Shown: piece after piece, positions 8,510 through 18,572 of the stretch
How the letters are laid out: each line of letters starts with the position of its first letter
Position numbering within the stretch: position 1 is the first letter of the stretch
From: Vibrio harveyi NBRC 15634 = ATCC 14126 = KCTC 12724
GTDB lineage: Bacteria > Pseudomonadota > Gammaproteobacteria > Enterobacterales > Vibrionaceae
Direction of reading: 5' to 3'
NCBI RefSeq assembly: GCF_001591145.1
Contig: NZ_BCUF01000022.1
Coordinates: forward strand, 1 to 64,000
Length of the DNA: 64,000 bases
The notes under the pieces: generated by a model
Databases searched by the model: none
What the model saw: only the letters and a program-made list of their open reading frames with translations
Told to the model about the DNA's origin: nothing
Program-made: the position numbers and the translations under genes

Positions 8510-10201
8510 TTATGCGCTCTTCTTCGCTAGCTCTGCATCGTTCTCTTCACGCAGTACGCGACGAAGGATCTTACCTACGTTGGTCTTAGGTAGATCTTCA
8601 CGGAACTCAACCAACTTCGGCACTTTGTAGCCAGTTAGGTGTTGGCGACAGTGTGCAATCACTTCGTCTTTGGTTAGGCTCGGATCGCGTTTTACAACGT
8701 AGATCTTCACCAACTCGCCAGACACTTCGTGAGGCTGACCGATTGCCGCGACTTCTAGCACTTTTCCGTGTAGAGCAACCACGTCTTCGATTTCGTTCGG
8801 GTAAACGTTAAAGCCAGACACAAGAATCATGTCTTTCTTACGATCAACAATGTGTAGGAAACCTTCATCATCAAACTTAACGATGTCACCCGTCGATAGC
8901 CAACCGTCTTCGTTGATCACTTCTTTGGTCGCTTCTGGACGCTGCCAGTAACCTTGCATCACTTGAGGACCGCGAACTTGAAGCTCACCTGTCTCAGTAT
9001 TTGCTAGTGCGTTACCTTCTTCATCAACAATACGTACTTCAGTTGATGGCACAGGCAGACCGATAGAACCGTTGTATTCCACTAGGTCGTGCGGGTAAGC
9101 CGCCACCAATGGAGAACATTCTGTTAGACCGTAACCTTCTAGTAGGTAACAGCCTGTGGTCTTTTGCCATTTTTCAGCGACGGCACGTTGCACTGCCATA
9201 CCACCACCTACTGCTAGGCGAAGGTTTCTGAAATCTAGCTCATGGAAGTCTTCGTTGTTCACTAGTGCATTAAACAGCGTGTTTACGCCAGTAATCGCAG
9301 TGAACTGGTATTTTTGCAGCTCTTTCACAAAGCCCGGAATATCACGCGGGTTAGTGATAAGCAGGTTGTTACCACCCATCTCAACGAACAGTAGACAGTT
9401 CACCGTCAGCGCGAATACGTGGTAAAGCGGCAGCGCCGTAACAACAAGCTCGCGACCCGGAGACAATACAGGACCATAAGCACCTTTCGCCTGCATTACG
9501 TTAGCGATCATGTTGCGGTGCGTCAGGATTGCGCCTTTCGCTACGCCCGTTGTACCACCAGTGTACTGTAGGAATGCGATATCATCGCCAGACATAAATG
9601 GTTTCACGTACTGAAGACGACGACCTTTGTGCAGCGCTTTACGCATTGAGATTGCACCCGGTAGATCGTACTTAGGCACCATGCCCTTCACGTACTTAAC
9701 CACGAAGTCGACAAGCGTACCTTTTGCACGTGGCAACATTTGACCAAGGCTGGTCAGAACCACGTGTTTCACTGGCGTGTTTTCTACGATTTGCTCTAGT
9801 GTGTTCGCGAAATTAGAAACGATAACGATCGCTGTTGCGCCAGCATCGTTTAGCTGGTGCTCAAGCTCACGAGGAGTGTAAAGTGGGTTCACGTTCACAG
9901 CGATACAGCCTGCACGCAAAATACCAAATAGCGCGACAGGGTATTGAAGCAGGTTTGGCATCATAAGAGCAACGCGGTCGCCCTTCTTCAGCTTAAGTTC
10001 GTTTTGTAGGTATGCGGCGAATGCGCGGCTACGCTCTTCCAATTTGCGGAAGGTCATGACCGAGCCCATGTTCATGAATGCCGGCTGGTCTGCGTATTTT
10101 TGAACAGACTGCTCGAACATTTCTACCAAAGACTCATATTGCTCTGGATTAATGGTTTCAGGTACGTCACTTGGATAACGTGAAAGCCATGGTTTATCCA
10201 C
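8510..10201 (-). CDS. fadD: Long-chain fatty acyl-CoA synthetase
   Basis: Activates long-chain fatty acids to acyl-CoA with ATP, at the cytoplasmic face of the inner membrane, coupling uptake to beta-oxidation. 563 aa, as in E. coli (561). The AMP-binding signature [12 protein letters not shown], the GYGLTECSP motif and the FACS region with [15 protein letters not shown] and [16 protein letters not shown] are all intact. Start is GTG at 10201 with AGGAG seven bases upstream; the E. coli gene also uses a non-ATG start. It has its own terminator and a 106-bp gap to the upstream hydrolase gene, so it probably has its own promoter. I could not identify a FadR site by eye. Confidence 0.96.
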   Translation of the reverse strand: MDKPWLSRYPSDVPETINPEQYESLVEMFEQSVQKYADQPAFMNMGSVMTFRKLEERSRAFAAYLQNELKLKKGDRVALMMPNLLQYPVALFGILRAGCIAVNVNPLYTPRELEHQLNDAGATAIVIVSNFANTLEQIVENTPVKHVVLTSLGQMLPRAKGTLVDFVVKYVKGMVPKYDLPGAISMRKALHKGRRLQYVKPFMSGDDIAFLQYTGGTTGVAKGAILTHRNMIANVMQAKGAYGPVLSPGRELVVTALPLYHVFALTVNCLLFVEMGGNNLLITNPRDIPGFVKELQKYQFTAITGVNTLFNALVNNEDFHELDFRNLRLAVGGGMAVQRAVAEKWQKTTGCYLLEGYGLTECSPLVAAYPHDLVEYNGSIGLPVPSTEVRIVDEEGNALANTETGELQVRGPQVMQGYWQRPEATKEVINEDGWLSTGDIVKFDDEGFLHIVDRKKDMILVSGFNVYPNEIEDVVALHGKVLEVAAIGQPHEVSGELVKIYVVKRDPSLTKDEVIAHCRQHLTGYKVPKLVEFREDLPKTNVGKILRRVLREENDAELAKKSA

Positions 10202-10307
10202 GATGTTACTCCTCGTTTATAACTGGCTAAAAAATAGCGTCCTTTTTATTTTGAGCACTATTACAGCACAGCAAACGTGCTTGAGCACGTAACTCTCAAA
10301 CACTTGT

Positions 10308-11162
10308 TTAAATTTTGTTAACTACACCAAGAATTCGCTTTGCGACCTCGAGTGTTTGCTCTAAATGGCAATGATGCCCACCCGCGACAGAAACCACATT
10401 CGGTGGATTTTCGCCCCAATCGACTTGGTTAGACTGTAAATGCTGAAATCCTTTGTCACCCAATATGATTAGGTGCGGACAGCGTATTTGGCTGGTGATC
10501 GAGTTCGCGTGGTCCTGTGCCATGCGATAAAGAGAATCGCACTTTAATTTGGCATCGTGTCGCCAAAACCATTGGTTCTCGCGACATTCAGTTCCGCGCT
10601 CTACGATTGACATCAACTGCTCGGCGGTCAGGTGATTCGCTTGCATGCGTAGCTTTAACGCCAGATCGAAAGAAGCGATAGCTCGCTCCGGTTTGTTGCG
10701 TTGACGTTGCCGGCTAAGGACACCATCACGCAGTCGTTTTACGCTATTGGAAGGTTGTTCTGCGAGTGGACCCGCTCCTTCAATTTGCACTAACGCTTCG
10801 ACCTGTTCAGGAAAGGCAGCACTATAGCAACTTGCGATTAAAGCGCCTAGTGAATGCCCTACTAACACCAGTCTGTTTGGCGATAATTCATCCAATAATT
10901 GGTGTAAATCAGCAATATAGTCGTGGAAGGGGTAGTAATTGTCTGAGGATTTATGACTGGATAAGCCATGACCAAATAGGTCAATTGCCAGTAGATGAAG
11001 ATCAGGGTTGTGCTGATGGATGGCGTTCATCAAGGTTTTGAAGCTACCCGCGTTATCCATCCACCCATGAAGAAAAACGACTGAACAAGCAGTCGTTTTT
11101 TCGTTTCCGATCTCTAAGGCTGCCATGCTCCCATTTGGGAGTTCGAAACGGCGCTCATTCAT
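10308..11162 (-). CDS. Alpha/beta-fold hydrolase
   Basis: Putative esterase/lipase-like enzyme of 284 aa. The oxyanion region VFLHGWMDNAGSF (around residue 30), nucleophile elbow LVGHSLGALIAS with the catalytic Ser, and a C-terminal histidine in AGGHHCHLEQ complete a triad pattern. No signal peptide, so cytoplasmic. A GTG directly precedes the ATG at 11162 and is an alternative start. It lies 6 bp after the slp stop on the same strand, so the two are likely cotranscribed, and upstream of fadD. Substrate is unknown; proximity to fadD is weak evidence for a lipid ester. Confidence 0.85.
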   Translation of the reverse strand: MNERRFELPNGSMAALEIGNEKTTACSVVFLHGWMDNAGSFKTLMNAIHQHNPDLHLLAIDLFGHGLSSHKSSDNYYPFHDYIADLHQLLDELSPNRLVLVGHSLGALIASCYSAAFPEQVEALVQIEGAGPLAEQPSNSVKRLRDGVLSRQRQRNKPERAIASFDLALKLRMQANHLTAEQLMSIVERGTECRENQWFWRHDAKLKCDSLYRMAQDHANSITSQIRCPHLIILGDKGFQHLQSNQVDWGENPPNVVSVAGGHHCHLEQTLEVAKRILGVVNKI

Positions 11163-11168
11163 CACAGA

Positions 11169-11726
11169 TTATTTAACCTTCTTGATCACCTTGCCATCTT
11201 GCGGGAAATCCGAACGCATCATGCGACAGTTAATGGAGTAACAAGGGTAGTAATAGGTTGGCGTGTCATACATACGTACACGCTCTTCAATCTTCCATAA
11301 ACGGTAGCCATCGCCTTTGATGACAGGGAAGATGTATTGGTGCTCGCCAATTTTGCCTTCTTCTTCGCCCGCACCTTTACCCACCACGGTAATGATTCGA
11401 CCTTTACTGAAAGCAACTGGCTCTAAGTAACCATCAAAATAAACCGCGAAGCGACCCGTTGGTTCTTGATCGATGTCCGGCTTGCCTGATTTGCTGATTG
11501 GCAGATTTACGATCTCCAGACGCGTTTGGTCTTTCAAGTTATCCACTTTCGCGATAACACCACCAAGACGGACATCGTTAGCAGCCTGTCCTTGGTCTTC
11601 AGCAAAGGCTTTGTAATCCGTCAAAACCTGCTCGGTGCTTGCATTCAGCTCTTCAGGAAGAGAACTACAGGCAGAAAGCCCGAATGCTGCGATAATAACC
11701 AGAAAAATACGTCCAGAAAGTTTCAT
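11169..11726 (-). CDS. slp: Slp family outer-membrane lipoprotein
   Basis: Lipoprotein of 185 aa resembling the starvation lipoprotein Slp. The N-terminus is a classic type II signal: charged MKLSGR, a hydrophobic core, and the lipobox LSAC with the lipidated Cys at residue 20. The next residues are SS rather than Asp, which favours outer-membrane sorting. The body has the Slp-type features VRLGGVIAKVDN, TRLEIVNLPIS and GRFAVYFDGYLEP. Its role in Vibrio is not established. ATG at 11726; followed after a few bases by the hydrolase gene. Confidence 0.87.
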   Translation of the reverse strand: MKLSGRIFLVIIAAFGLSACSSLPEELNASTEQVLTDYKAFAEDQGQAANDVRLGGVIAKVDNLKDQTRLEIVNLPISKSGKPDIDQEPTGRFAVYFDGYLEPVAFSKGRIITVVGKGAGEEEGKIGEHQYIFPVIKGDGYRLWKIEERVRMYDTPTYYYPCYSINCRMMRSDFPQDGKVIKKVK

Positions 11727-11751
11727 AAACCCCCACTATAAATTCGTTGTT

Positions 11752-12057
11752 TTACACATAGATATCGACACCAAGTAATTGAGCAAGTTCCTCTTTCTTC
11801 GCTCGATTCATGACGTCCATATACTGTTCCATTGCTTTGCGAGCATGACCCTCGGGCAAATCATATTGCACTTGAGCGCGATGAATCTGAGACTCATCCA
11901 CTTGCTTAATGGAATGCGCGACAGCGTTCGCCACCTTAGAAGGTTGACCAACGGGCTGCTTATCTTGAGCTTTCTTTACCTGCCCTTTTTTACCGACTTT
12001 ATTGGTGCGATTTGCACCCGGTATTAACGCAGGAGGTAAACCATTGATAGACGCCAT
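11752..12057 (-). CDS. Small conserved-looking basic protein of unknown function
   Basis: I do not recognise this family. From the ATG at 12057 (GGAG seven bases upstream) the protein is 101 aa. A longer frame to 12093 would begin inside the tsaB terminator hairpin, so I reject it. The N-terminal half is basic and low in complexity (repeated Lys, Gln, Asn between residues 17 and 45) and probably disordered. The C-terminal half looks helical, with YDLPEGHARKAMEQYMDVMNR and a final LAQLLGVDIYV that could be a small folded domain or a protein-binding tail. No signal peptide, membrane segment or cysteine. It lies between tsaB and slp on the same strand, with normal base composition and a good RBS, so it is likely a real gene. 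Confidence 0.72.
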   Translation of the reverse strand: MASINGLPPALIPGANRTNKVGKKGQVKKAQDKQPVGQPSKVANAVAHSIKQVDESQIHRAQVQYDLPEGHARKAMEQYMDVMNRAKKEELAQLLGVDIYV

Positions 12058-12067
12058 AACGCTCCAT

Positions 12068-12090
12068 AAAAATACAGGGCGAACGCCCTG
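12068..12090 (-). terminator. Terminator downstream of tsaB
   Basis: CAGGGCG-AA-CGCCCTG stem (12075-12081 with 12084-12090) with a short T-rich tract on the minus strand. It separates tsaB from the small basic gene. Confidence 0.65.
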
Positions 12091-12117
12091 CACTTTGTCA
12101 TATCATTGAAAGACCGA

Positions 12118-12819
12118 TTATTCGCGACCCGGAAGTTTCTTCCACGTCACATTATCACGCAGATAAACCGGGCTTGATTCTTCTACTGGAACTGTGTTGC
12201 CTTTCTTAAGCTCCTGCTCAGCAAGAATCACAATGTCTTGTGAATCAGGGTAAAGCACATCACCGCTCGTTAAGTTGAGTGGCAGTTTGCCAAGATCTTC
12301 TTGGTAAGCATCCCAACCAGTACCTGCTTTAGTCCACGTTTTGTCGTCTGCTTGCGCTTCTTCCGCAAGTCGTGCTGGTGGAATAACGCATTCTGCATCC
12401 ACACCCGCCCATTCACCGTTTTCTTGGCGAGTGTAACGTGCCCAGTAAACTTCACTCATACGCGCATCAATCGCAACCGCAACATCCGTTGCACCGTGCA
12501 GGCGGTAGCTTGCTTGTGCCATCGCAGCCAGCGTTGAAACGCCAATCATTGGTAAGTCAGCACCAAACGCCAAACCTTGCGCGATACCAATACCGATACG
12601 AACACCAGTAAAGCTGCCCGGACCACGACCAAACGCCAATGCGTCTAAATCTTGTAGAGTTAGACCGGCTTCTTTCAGTACTTCGTCTACCATAGGCAGT
12701 ACTTTCTTAGTGTGGTCACGAGGAGCCACTTCACTACGTGAAATCACTCGGTCATTAACCAGTAGCGCAACTGAACAGTTCTCAGTTGCCGTATCGATAG
12801 CAAGAATTTTTGCGCTCAT
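12118..12819 (-). CDS. tsaB: tRNA threonylcarbamoyladenosine biosynthesis protein TsaB
   Basis: Partner of TsaD and TsaE in making the t6A37 modification of ANN-decoding tRNAs; it is the non-catalytic member of the ASKHA fold that scaffolds TsaD. 233 aa, as usual. The family hallmarks are the N-terminal [14 protein letters not shown] and the central [17 protein letters not shown] segment. ATG at 12819. It is 45 bp downstream of the yoaA helicase gene on the same strand, the gene order seen in enterobacteria (yoaA next to yeaZ/tsaB), so they may be cotranscribed. Confidence 0.95.
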   Translation of the reverse strand: MSAKILAIDTATENCSVALLVNDRVISRSEVAPRDHTKKVLPMVDEVLKEAGLTLQDLDALAFGRGPGSFTGVRIGIGIAQGLAFGADLPMIGVSTLAAMAQASYRLHGATDVAVAIDARMSEVYWARYTRQENGEWAGVDAECVIPPARLAEEAQADDKTWTKAGTGWDAYQEDLGKLPLNLTSGDVLYPDSQDIVILAEQELKKGNTVPVEESSPVYLRDNVTWKKLPGRE

Positions 12820-12864
12820 GTAACTCTCTACAATTCTTCTTTAATTTATTGATGCCACAGCGCA

Positions 12865-14799
12865 TTAGTCTGCGGCAGGTTGTTCTGTTTTTAGGAATGT
12901 TTTGATTCGTTCTAAATCCCGTGTTCTTGGGATGGGCGGTAAACTGCCAAGGAAGATGCCACCATAATCACGCGTCACCAAACGGTTGTCGCAAATGATC
13001 AAAGCTCCATGGTCTTTTTGGTCTCGAATCAAACGTCCTACGCCCTGCTTTAACGTGATAACCGCATCTGGGATTTGCACTTCTGCAAACGGCTCACCAC
13101 CACGTAATCGACAATCTTCGATTCGGGCTTTGAGTAGCGGGTCATCAGGGGCAGTAAACGGTAATTTGTCGATGATAACACAGCTCAGCGCATCACCTCT
13201 AACATCGATCCCCTCCCAGAATGCACCCGTCGCCACCAGCAATGCATTACCTAGCTCCATAAACTCGGCAAGGGTCTTTTGTTTGCTCATCTCACCTTGC
13301 ATCAGCACAGGCAGATCCAATACTTCACGGAAGCGTTCACCAAGCTCACGCATCATGCTGTGCGAAGTACAAAGGAAGAAACAACGCCCATCGTTCTCTT
13401 CAATCACAGGCGCAAGCATTCGCACCAGTTTGTCGGCTAAGCCAGGGCTGTTTGGCTCTGGTAAATAACGAGGTACACACAAGCGTGCTTGCTTCTCGTA
13501 ATCAAACGGAGATGGCAACGAAAACTGCTGCTTCGGCTTCAAGCCGAGACGGTCGGTAAAGTGTTTAAAGTCGCCCGATACCGCTAGGGTTGCAGAAGTA
13601 AAAATCCACGCGCCTTGTTTGATTTCGATTTGCTCATGGAATTTGTCCGCCACCGATAGCGGCGTAATGTGCAAAGCAAAGTGACGTGGAGAAGTGTCAT
13701 ACCAGTATGAGTAACCGGTAATATCGACATCACAAACGCGATCAATTCGTCCTTTGATCAGGTTGGCACGCTCAAAGGCGGTATCCAGCAATTGGCTTCG
13801 ACCTAGCGCCAGTTTCAATACATCAATCGCCAAATCTAAGCTATCGGTTAAACGCACTAATTCACGTTTGATCGATTCCGATTGCAACGCTTCACGCCAG
13901 TTACCACGAAAGCCCGGCTCACCTAACACGATGCGCATATCCATGGCACTTTGCATCAGCTTATCGCCGACTTTTTGTAGTTGGCGCATATCTTTTGCTT
14001 CTGTACGGTAGGCAATCTCAATGTCTTTGGCGAGCTCTTGGATCTGACGGCTAGAGATCGACTGCCCGAAATATTCGCTGGCAATGTCTGGAAGCTGGTG
14101 GGCTTCGTCGAAGATAAACACGTCAGCTTCTGGGATCAATTCACCAAAGCCGGTTTCTTTGATCGCAAGGTCTGCAAGGAACAAGTGGTGGTTAACGACA
14201 ACAATGTCTGAATCCATTGCTCGTTTGCGTGCTTTTAAGACGAAACAATCGGTGTAGCTCGGACACTCTTTGCCCAAACAGTTGTCGTTGGTTGAAGTAA
14301 TGGTCGGGATGATCATGCTGTCTTCTGGCAGATCCTCACAGTCCCCTAAATCGCCCGTTTTGGTCTCAGACGACCAAGTTCGGACTTTAACCAATTGAGT
14401 CAACAGTGTTGGATCGGCTTCATTGGTATGGCTCTCGACCATTTGTCGGCTAAGACGATCCAAACATAAGTAGTTGGAGCGACCTTTTAGTAACGCAACT
14501 TGTCCATAAAAGCCTAAAGCACTGACCATCAACGGCAAGTCACGGTGATACAACTGCTCTTGCAGGTTCTTCGACCCGGTACTGATGATGACTTTTTTGC
14601 CGCTTAATAGCGCAGGTACAAGGTAAGCGAAGGTCTTCCCCGTTCCCGTTCCTGCTTCAACCACCAGCTGAGTTTGGTCTTTGATCGCACTGCTGACAGC
14701 TTCTGCCATATCGATTTGTGGCTGGCGAGCTTGAAAGCCCGGAATGGCTTTGCCTAACGCGCCCTCAGAGGAGAATGTTTTTGCGATCATGCCTGACAT
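12865..14799 (-). CDS. yoaA: DinG-like ATP-dependent DNA helicase YoaA
   Basis: XPD/DinG-family superfamily 2 helicase thought to act in repair of stalled or damaged replication with the HolC (chi) subunit in E. coli. 644 aa. Walker A EAGTGTGKTFAY is near residue 50. The iron-sulfur domain cysteines are visible: one in SNYLCLDR, then the NDNCLGKECPSYTDC cluster. The DEAH box is in IFDEAHQLPDIASEYFG, and the late motifs FWEGIDVRGD and GVGRLIRD are intact. Alignment with E. coli YoaA runs over the whole length. Start could be ATG 14799 or, three codons later, ATG 14790; neither has a strong RBS. Confidence 0.94.
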   Translation of the reverse strand: MSGMIAKTFSSEGALGKAIPGFQARQPQIDMAEAVSSAIKDQTQLVVEAGTGTGKTFAYLVPALLSGKKVIISTGSKNLQEQLYHRDLPLMVSALGFYGQVALLKGRSNYLCLDRLSRQMVESHTNEADPTLLTQLVKVRTWSSETKTGDLGDCEDLPEDSMIIPTITSTNDNCLGKECPSYTDCFVLKARKRAMDSDIVVVNHHLFLADLAIKETGFGELIPEADVFIFDEAHQLPDIASEYFGQSISSRQIQELAKDIEIAYRTEAKDMRQLQKVGDKLMQSAMDMRIVLGEPGFRGNWREALQSESIKRELVRLTDSLDLAIDVLKLALGRSQLLDTAFERANLIKGRIDRVCDVDITGYSYWYDTSPRHFALHITPLSVADKFHEQIEIKQGAWIFTSATLAVSGDFKHFTDRLGLKPKQQFSLPSPFDYEKQARLCVPRYLPEPNSPGLADKLVRMLAPVIEENDGRCFFLCTSHSMMRELGERFREVLDLPVLMQGEMSKQKTLAEFMELGNALLVATGAFWEGIDVRGDALSCVIIDKLPFTAPDDPLLKARIEDCRLRGGEPFAEVQIPDAVITLKQGVGRLIRDQKDHGALIICDNRLVTRDYGGIFLGSLPPIPRTRDLERIKTFLKTEQPAAD

Positions 14800-15007
14800 C
14801 TGGTTGGAAAAATTGTCGTGAGTATATCAGGAGTTGAGTGTAAACATCAGCCAACAAAAGCACTAGGTTTTAGCATCGCGCGGATAATTTGTTGAAACCG
14901 CGCCGAGAATAGATTATTTATGAAGTCAGATTGCAGTACGATTCACGCTTCTGACGTGACCCTTTTATTCGTACGCTAGAAAAATAATGCATGGAAGTAT
15001 CTGATTT

Positions 15008-15841
15008 ATGGAAAAGAAAACACTGTTAACCCATTGTTCTGACGCACCGGGTTTGATCTCAAAAATCACCAATATCTGTTATAAGCATCAGCTGAATATC
15101 GTTCATAATAACGAGTTTGTTGATAACACCAGTGGGCACTTTTTCATGAGAACCGAGTTGGAGGGGTACTTCAACGATCAAACGCTACTCGCCGATTTAG
15201 ACCAAGCACTGCCACAAGGTGCAAAACGCAAACTTATCAGCTCTCGCCGCAAACGCATCGTTATCCTAGTAACCAAAGAAGCGCACTGTCTAGGTGATAT
15301 TCTGATGAAGACTTACGATGGCAGCTTAGATGTTGAAATTGCTGCAGTTGTTGGTAACTACGACAAACTGCAAACACTCACGGAGCGTTTTGATATTCCT
15401 TACCATCACGTTACTCACGAAGATCTTAGCCGTGAAGAGCACGAGCAGAAGATGCTTGAAGTGATTGATCAATACGATGCCGATTATCTTGTACTAGCGA
15501 AGTACATGCGTGTTCTCACTCCGACTTTCGTAGAGAAATACCGTCACAAGATCATCAATATCCACCACAGTTTCTTACCCGCGTTTATCGGTGCTAAGCC
15601 ATACCAACAAGCTTATGACCGCGGTGTGAAGATCATCGGTGCAACAGCGCACTTCGTGACAAATGACTTGGATGAAGGTCCAATCATCAAGCAGGACGTT
15701 ATTCCAGTGGATCACACGTTCAGCGCACAAGATATGGCGCAAGCAGGTCGCGATGTAGAGAAGAACGTATTGAGCAAGGCTTTGAATAAAGTGATCAATG
15801 ACCACGTTTTTGTTTACGGCAATAAGACGGTTATTCTTTAA
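15008..15841 (+). CDS. purU: Formyltetrahydrofolate deformylase
   Basis: Hydrolyses 10-formyltetrahydrofolate to tetrahydrofolate and formate, supplying formate for PurT and balancing one-carbon pools. 277 aa. An N-terminal ACT domain (residues about 5-85, CSDAPGLISKITNICYKH) is the site where Met/Gly regulation acts in E. coli PurU. The C-terminal formyltransferase fold has the signature INIHHSFLPAFIGAKPYQQA and the later GATAHFVTNDLDEGPII with its catalytic Asp. Monocistronic with its own terminator, divergent from yoaA. Confidence 0.96.
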   Translation: MEKKTLLTHCSDAPGLISKITNICYKHQLNIVHNNEFVDNTSGHFFMRTELEGYFNDQTLLADLDQALPQGAKRKLISSRRKRIVILVTKEAHCLGDILMKTYDGSLDVEIAAVVGNYDKLQTLTERFDIPYHHVTHEDLSREEHEQKMLEVIDQYDADYLVLAKYMRVLTPTFVEKYRHKIINIHHSFLPAFIGAKPYQQAYDRGVKIIGATAHFVTNDLDEGPIIKQDVIPVDHTFSAQDMAQAGRDVEKNVLSKALNKVINDHVFVYGNKTVIL

Positions 15842-15854
15842 GTCATCACATTTG

Positions 15855-15893
15855 AAAAAAGAAAGGGTTGCTCATTTGGCAACCCTTTCTTCT
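15855..15893. terminator. Bidirectional terminator between purU and yecM
   Basis: An 11-bp stem GAAAGGGTTGC/GCAACCCTTTC (15861-15871 with 15879-15889), with A-run and T-rich flanks, serves the converging purU and yecM genes. Confidence 0.85.
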
Positions 15894-15914
15894 TCATAGT
15901 TGTTAAGAGCTCAC

Positions 15915-16514
15915 TTATTCAACCTGCTCAGACTTCACAATACGCTTAAGTGAATGCGGGTGCAGCTTGATACAAATGCCTTGATACTTAAACGCCACCG
16001 TTGGATTGTTCAAGCGTTCACCTTCCCCTTTAGGACTCGACAGTTTGATCTTCACACCTAGCTCTTCTAACTCGTCAAAACACGCGCCAAACGCTGGGTA
16101 AGTGTGTTTCAAATCAGCAAGAAACTCGTCTGCGGTTTCGGCATGAGACGGAATTACAAACTCCACATGTTCCCAGCTTTCGCTTGGATAGATTTTGCCT
16201 TCCGCAGGGTATGGCAGCTCAAGACACTCTATCTTCCAGCCACGGCTTTCTAACGCTTTGTCGAATTCAATAACAATAATCGGGCGACCGTTGATTTTCG
16301 CTTGTGAAATTACCTTGCCGTATTGATTCCATGCTTCATGCGCGGCTTTCGCTGTTTCAGTATCATTAATACGCAGCGCAATATGGTCAGCTTGAGCAAA
16401 GCTCAGATCCAGTTTTAACAGGGATGCAAGCTCTTCAATCTTCGCCATAAATGCATCCAGATCTTGGATCATCAATTCAGGCGCTAGGCGTTTTTCAACT
16501 AGTTGAGTCGTCAT
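15915..16514 (-). CDS. yecM: YecM-like VOC-family protein
   Basis: 199-aa protein resembling E. coli YecM, a vicinal-oxygen-chelate fold protein of unknown activity that may bind metal. Visible are the paired motifs DHIALRIND (His about residue 43) and WEHVEFVIP (around 127), which correspond to metal-ligand positions in the fold, and the C-terminal GICIKLHPHSLKRIV. ATG at 16514. It is divergent from argS, the same pairing as in enterobacteria, which supports the name. Function beyond the fold cannot be stated. Confidence 0.85.
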   Translation of the reverse strand: MTTQLVEKRLAPELMIQDLDAFMAKIEELASLLKLDLSFAQADHIALRINDTETAKAAHEAWNQYGKVISQAKINGRPIIVIEFDKALESRGWKIECLELPYPAEGKIYPSESWEHVEFVIPSHAETADEFLADLKHTYPAFGACFDELEELGVKIKLSSPKGEGERLNNPTVAFKYQGICIKLHPHSLKRIVKSEQVE

Positions 16515-16679
16515 TGTGGCTCTCTTATGGGGCGATTTATCTCATTACTCTGAGCGCAATAGTAAACGCAAACCAAGCCACATTTCCATTCAATCGAAAA
16601 AGTATAAATTTCCCCAATTCCTCTCTGTATGAAAAGCAATAAAGTTGTTATCATTAGCCCCATTTTTGTGAACTCCAAC

Positions 16680-16708
16680 AGAACTCGGCACTTACTTCGC
16701 CGAGTTCT
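16680..16708 (+). other. Stem-loop in the argS leader
   Basis: AGAACTCGGC (16680-16689) pairs perfectly with GCCGAGTTCT (16699-16708) around a 9-base loop. It ends 26 bases before the argS GTG and is not followed by a T-run, so it is not a simple terminator. It may be a leader structure affecting argS expression. Confidence 0.55.
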
Positions 16709-16734
16709 TCGTCCTTGAATTGAAGGAAACGCGT

Positions 16735-18468
16735 GTGAATATCCAAGCACTTATTAATGACAAAGTATCTCAGGCTCTAGAAGCCGCTGGCGCACCTGCA
16801 GGTAGTCCTGCGGCAGTACGCCAATCAGCAAAGCCACAATTTGGTGACTACCAAGCAAACGGCGTAATGGGCGTTGCTAAAAAACTGGGTACTAACCCAC
16901 GAGAATTTGCACAGAAAGTACTGGATGTTCTAGACCTAGATGGTATTGCGAGCAAGACAGAAATCGCTGGTCCTGGTTTCATCAACATTTTCCTAAGCGA
17001 AGAGTTCCTAGCAAAACAAGCGGAAGCAGCATTGGCTGATTCACGTCTTGGCGTTGCAGCAGACGAAGCTCAAACTATCGTTGCTGACTACTCTGCACCA
17101 AACGTTGCTAAAGAAATGCACGTTGGTCACCTACGTTCAACCATCATCGGTGATGCAGTAGTACGTACTCTTGAGTTCCTAGGTCACAAAGTGATCCGTG
17201 CGAACCACATCGGTGACTGGGGTACTCAGTTCGGTATGCTTATCGCAAACCTTGAGCGTGTACAACAAGAGTCTGGCGAAGTTTCTATGGAGCTGGCTGA
17301 CCTTGAAGGCTTCTACCGTGAGTCTAAGAAACTGTACGACGAAGACGAAGAGTTCGCAGTGAAAGCACGTAACTACGTTGTGAAACTGCAAAGCGGCGAC
17401 GAGTTCTGCGCAGAAATGTGGAAGAAGCTGGTTGACGTAACCATGATCCAAAACCAACGTAACTACGATCGTCTAAACGTATCTCTATCTCGTGATGACG
17501 TAATGGGCGAGAGCATGTACAACGACATGCTACCTAAGATCGTAGCGGACCTTAAAGCACAAGGTCTTGCAGTTGAAGATGACGGCGCGCAAGTTGTGTT
17601 CCTTGAAGAATTCAAGAACAAAGACGGCGAAGCGATGGGCGTTATCGTTCAGAAACGCGACGGCGGCTTCCTATACACAACAACGGACATCGCATGTGCG
17701 AAATACCGTTACGAAGAACTAGGCGCAGACCGCGTACTTTACTTCATCGACTCTCGTCAACACCAACACCTAATGCAAGCTTGGACTATCGTTCGTAAAG
17801 CGGGCTACGTACCAGAGTCAGTATCTCTTGAGCACCACGCGTTCGGTATGATGCTAGGTAAAGATGGTAAGCCATTCAAGACTCGTGCAGGCGGTACGGT
17901 TCGTCTTGCTGATCTTCTTGATGAAGCAGAAGTTCGCGCAGCACAGCTGATCGAATCTAAGAACCCAGAACTAGCAGAAGACGAGAAGAAAGCGATCGCT
18001 AACACGGTTGCAATGGCAGCGGTTAAATACGCAGACCTTTCTAAGCACCGCACCACAGACTACGTGTTCGATTGGGACAACATGCTAGCGTTCGAAGGTA
18101 ACACTGCACCTTACATGCAATACGCTTACACTCGCGTAGCATCTGTATTCGCTAAAGCTGGCGTTTCTATGGATGATCTACAAGGTGAAATTAAGATCAC
18201 TGACGAGAAAGAAAAAGCGCTTATTGCAAAACTTATGCAGTTCGAAGAAGCAGTTCAATCTGTTGCTCGCGAAGGTCAACCACACATCATGTGTAGCTAC
18301 CTATTCGAACTAGCAGGTCAGTTCTCTAGCTTCTACGAAGCGTGCCCTATCCTAGTTGCTGAAGACGAAGCTGTGAAACAAAGCCGTCTGAAACTAGCAG
18401 CGCTAACAGCGAAGACCATCAAGCAAGGTCTGTCTCTACTAGGTATTGATACTCTAGAGCGTATGTAA
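16735..18468 (+). CDS. argS: Arginyl-tRNA synthetase
   Basis: Class I synthetase charging tRNA-Arg. The start I use is GTG at 16735 (then NIQALIND), which aligns with E. coli ArgS MNIQALL, gives the standard 577 aa and has AAGGA upstream; the frame extending to 16720 adds residues without support. The HIGH-type motif is [20 protein letters not shown] (around residue 130), followed by GDWGTQFGM. The KMSKS region is, as in most ArgS, not canonical (KPFKTRAGG). The C-terminal anticodon-binding helices end in the typical [10 protein letters not shown]. Monocistronic with a terminator. Confidence 0.97.
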   Translation: MNIQALINDKVSQALEAAGAPAGSPAAVRQSAKPQFGDYQANGVMGVAKKLGTNPREFAQKVLDVLDLDGIASKTEIAGPGFINIFLSEEFLAKQAEAALADSRLGVAADEAQTIVADYSAPNVAKEMHVGHLRSTIIGDAVVRTLEFLGHKVIRANHIGDWGTQFGMLIANLERVQQESGEVSMELADLEGFYRESKKLYDEDEEFAVKARNYVVKLQSGDEFCAEMWKKLVDVTMIQNQRNYDRLNVSLSRDDVMGESMYNDMLPKIVADLKAQGLAVEDDGAQVVFLEEFKNKDGEAMGVIVQKRDGGFLYTTTDIACAKYRYEELGADRVLYFIDSRQHQHLMQAWTIVRKAGYVPESVSLEHHAFGMMLGKDGKPFKTRAGGTVRLADLLDEAEVRAAQLIESKNPELAEDEKKAIANTVAMAAVKYADLSKHRTTDYVFDWDNMLAFEGNTAPYMQYAYTRVASVFAKAGVSMDDLQGEIKITDEKEKALIAKLMQFEEAVQSVAREGQPHIMCSYLFELAGQFSSFYEACPILVAEDEAVKQSRLKLAALTAKTIKQGLSLLGIDTLERM

Positions 18469-18494
18469 GCGATTCTAGAATCGAGACGATTTAG

Positions 18495-18528
18495 AAAGGT
18501 TGGCGTGAAAGCGTCAACCTTTTGTTTT
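18495..18528 (+). terminator. Terminator of argS
   Basis: Stem AAAGGTTGGCG/CGTCAACCTTT (18495-18505 with 18512-18522; one G-U pair), loop TGAAAG, then T-rich sequence. The same loop and a very similar stem recur after gltA. Confidence 0.8.
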
Positions 18529-18572
18529 ATCTGGCGTATACTGATGTCATTCAATTCAAATCGGATAATATA

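Noticed and set aside
12986..13468. 160-codon open frame opposite yoaA
   Set aside because: Composition is Ser/Arg-rich low complexity, as expected for the antisense of a conserved helicase; no domain or RBS.
16720..16734. Upstream start of argS
   Set aside because: The five extra codons cover the Shine-Dalgarno AAGGA, and E. coli ArgS starts at the equivalent of the GTG at 16735.
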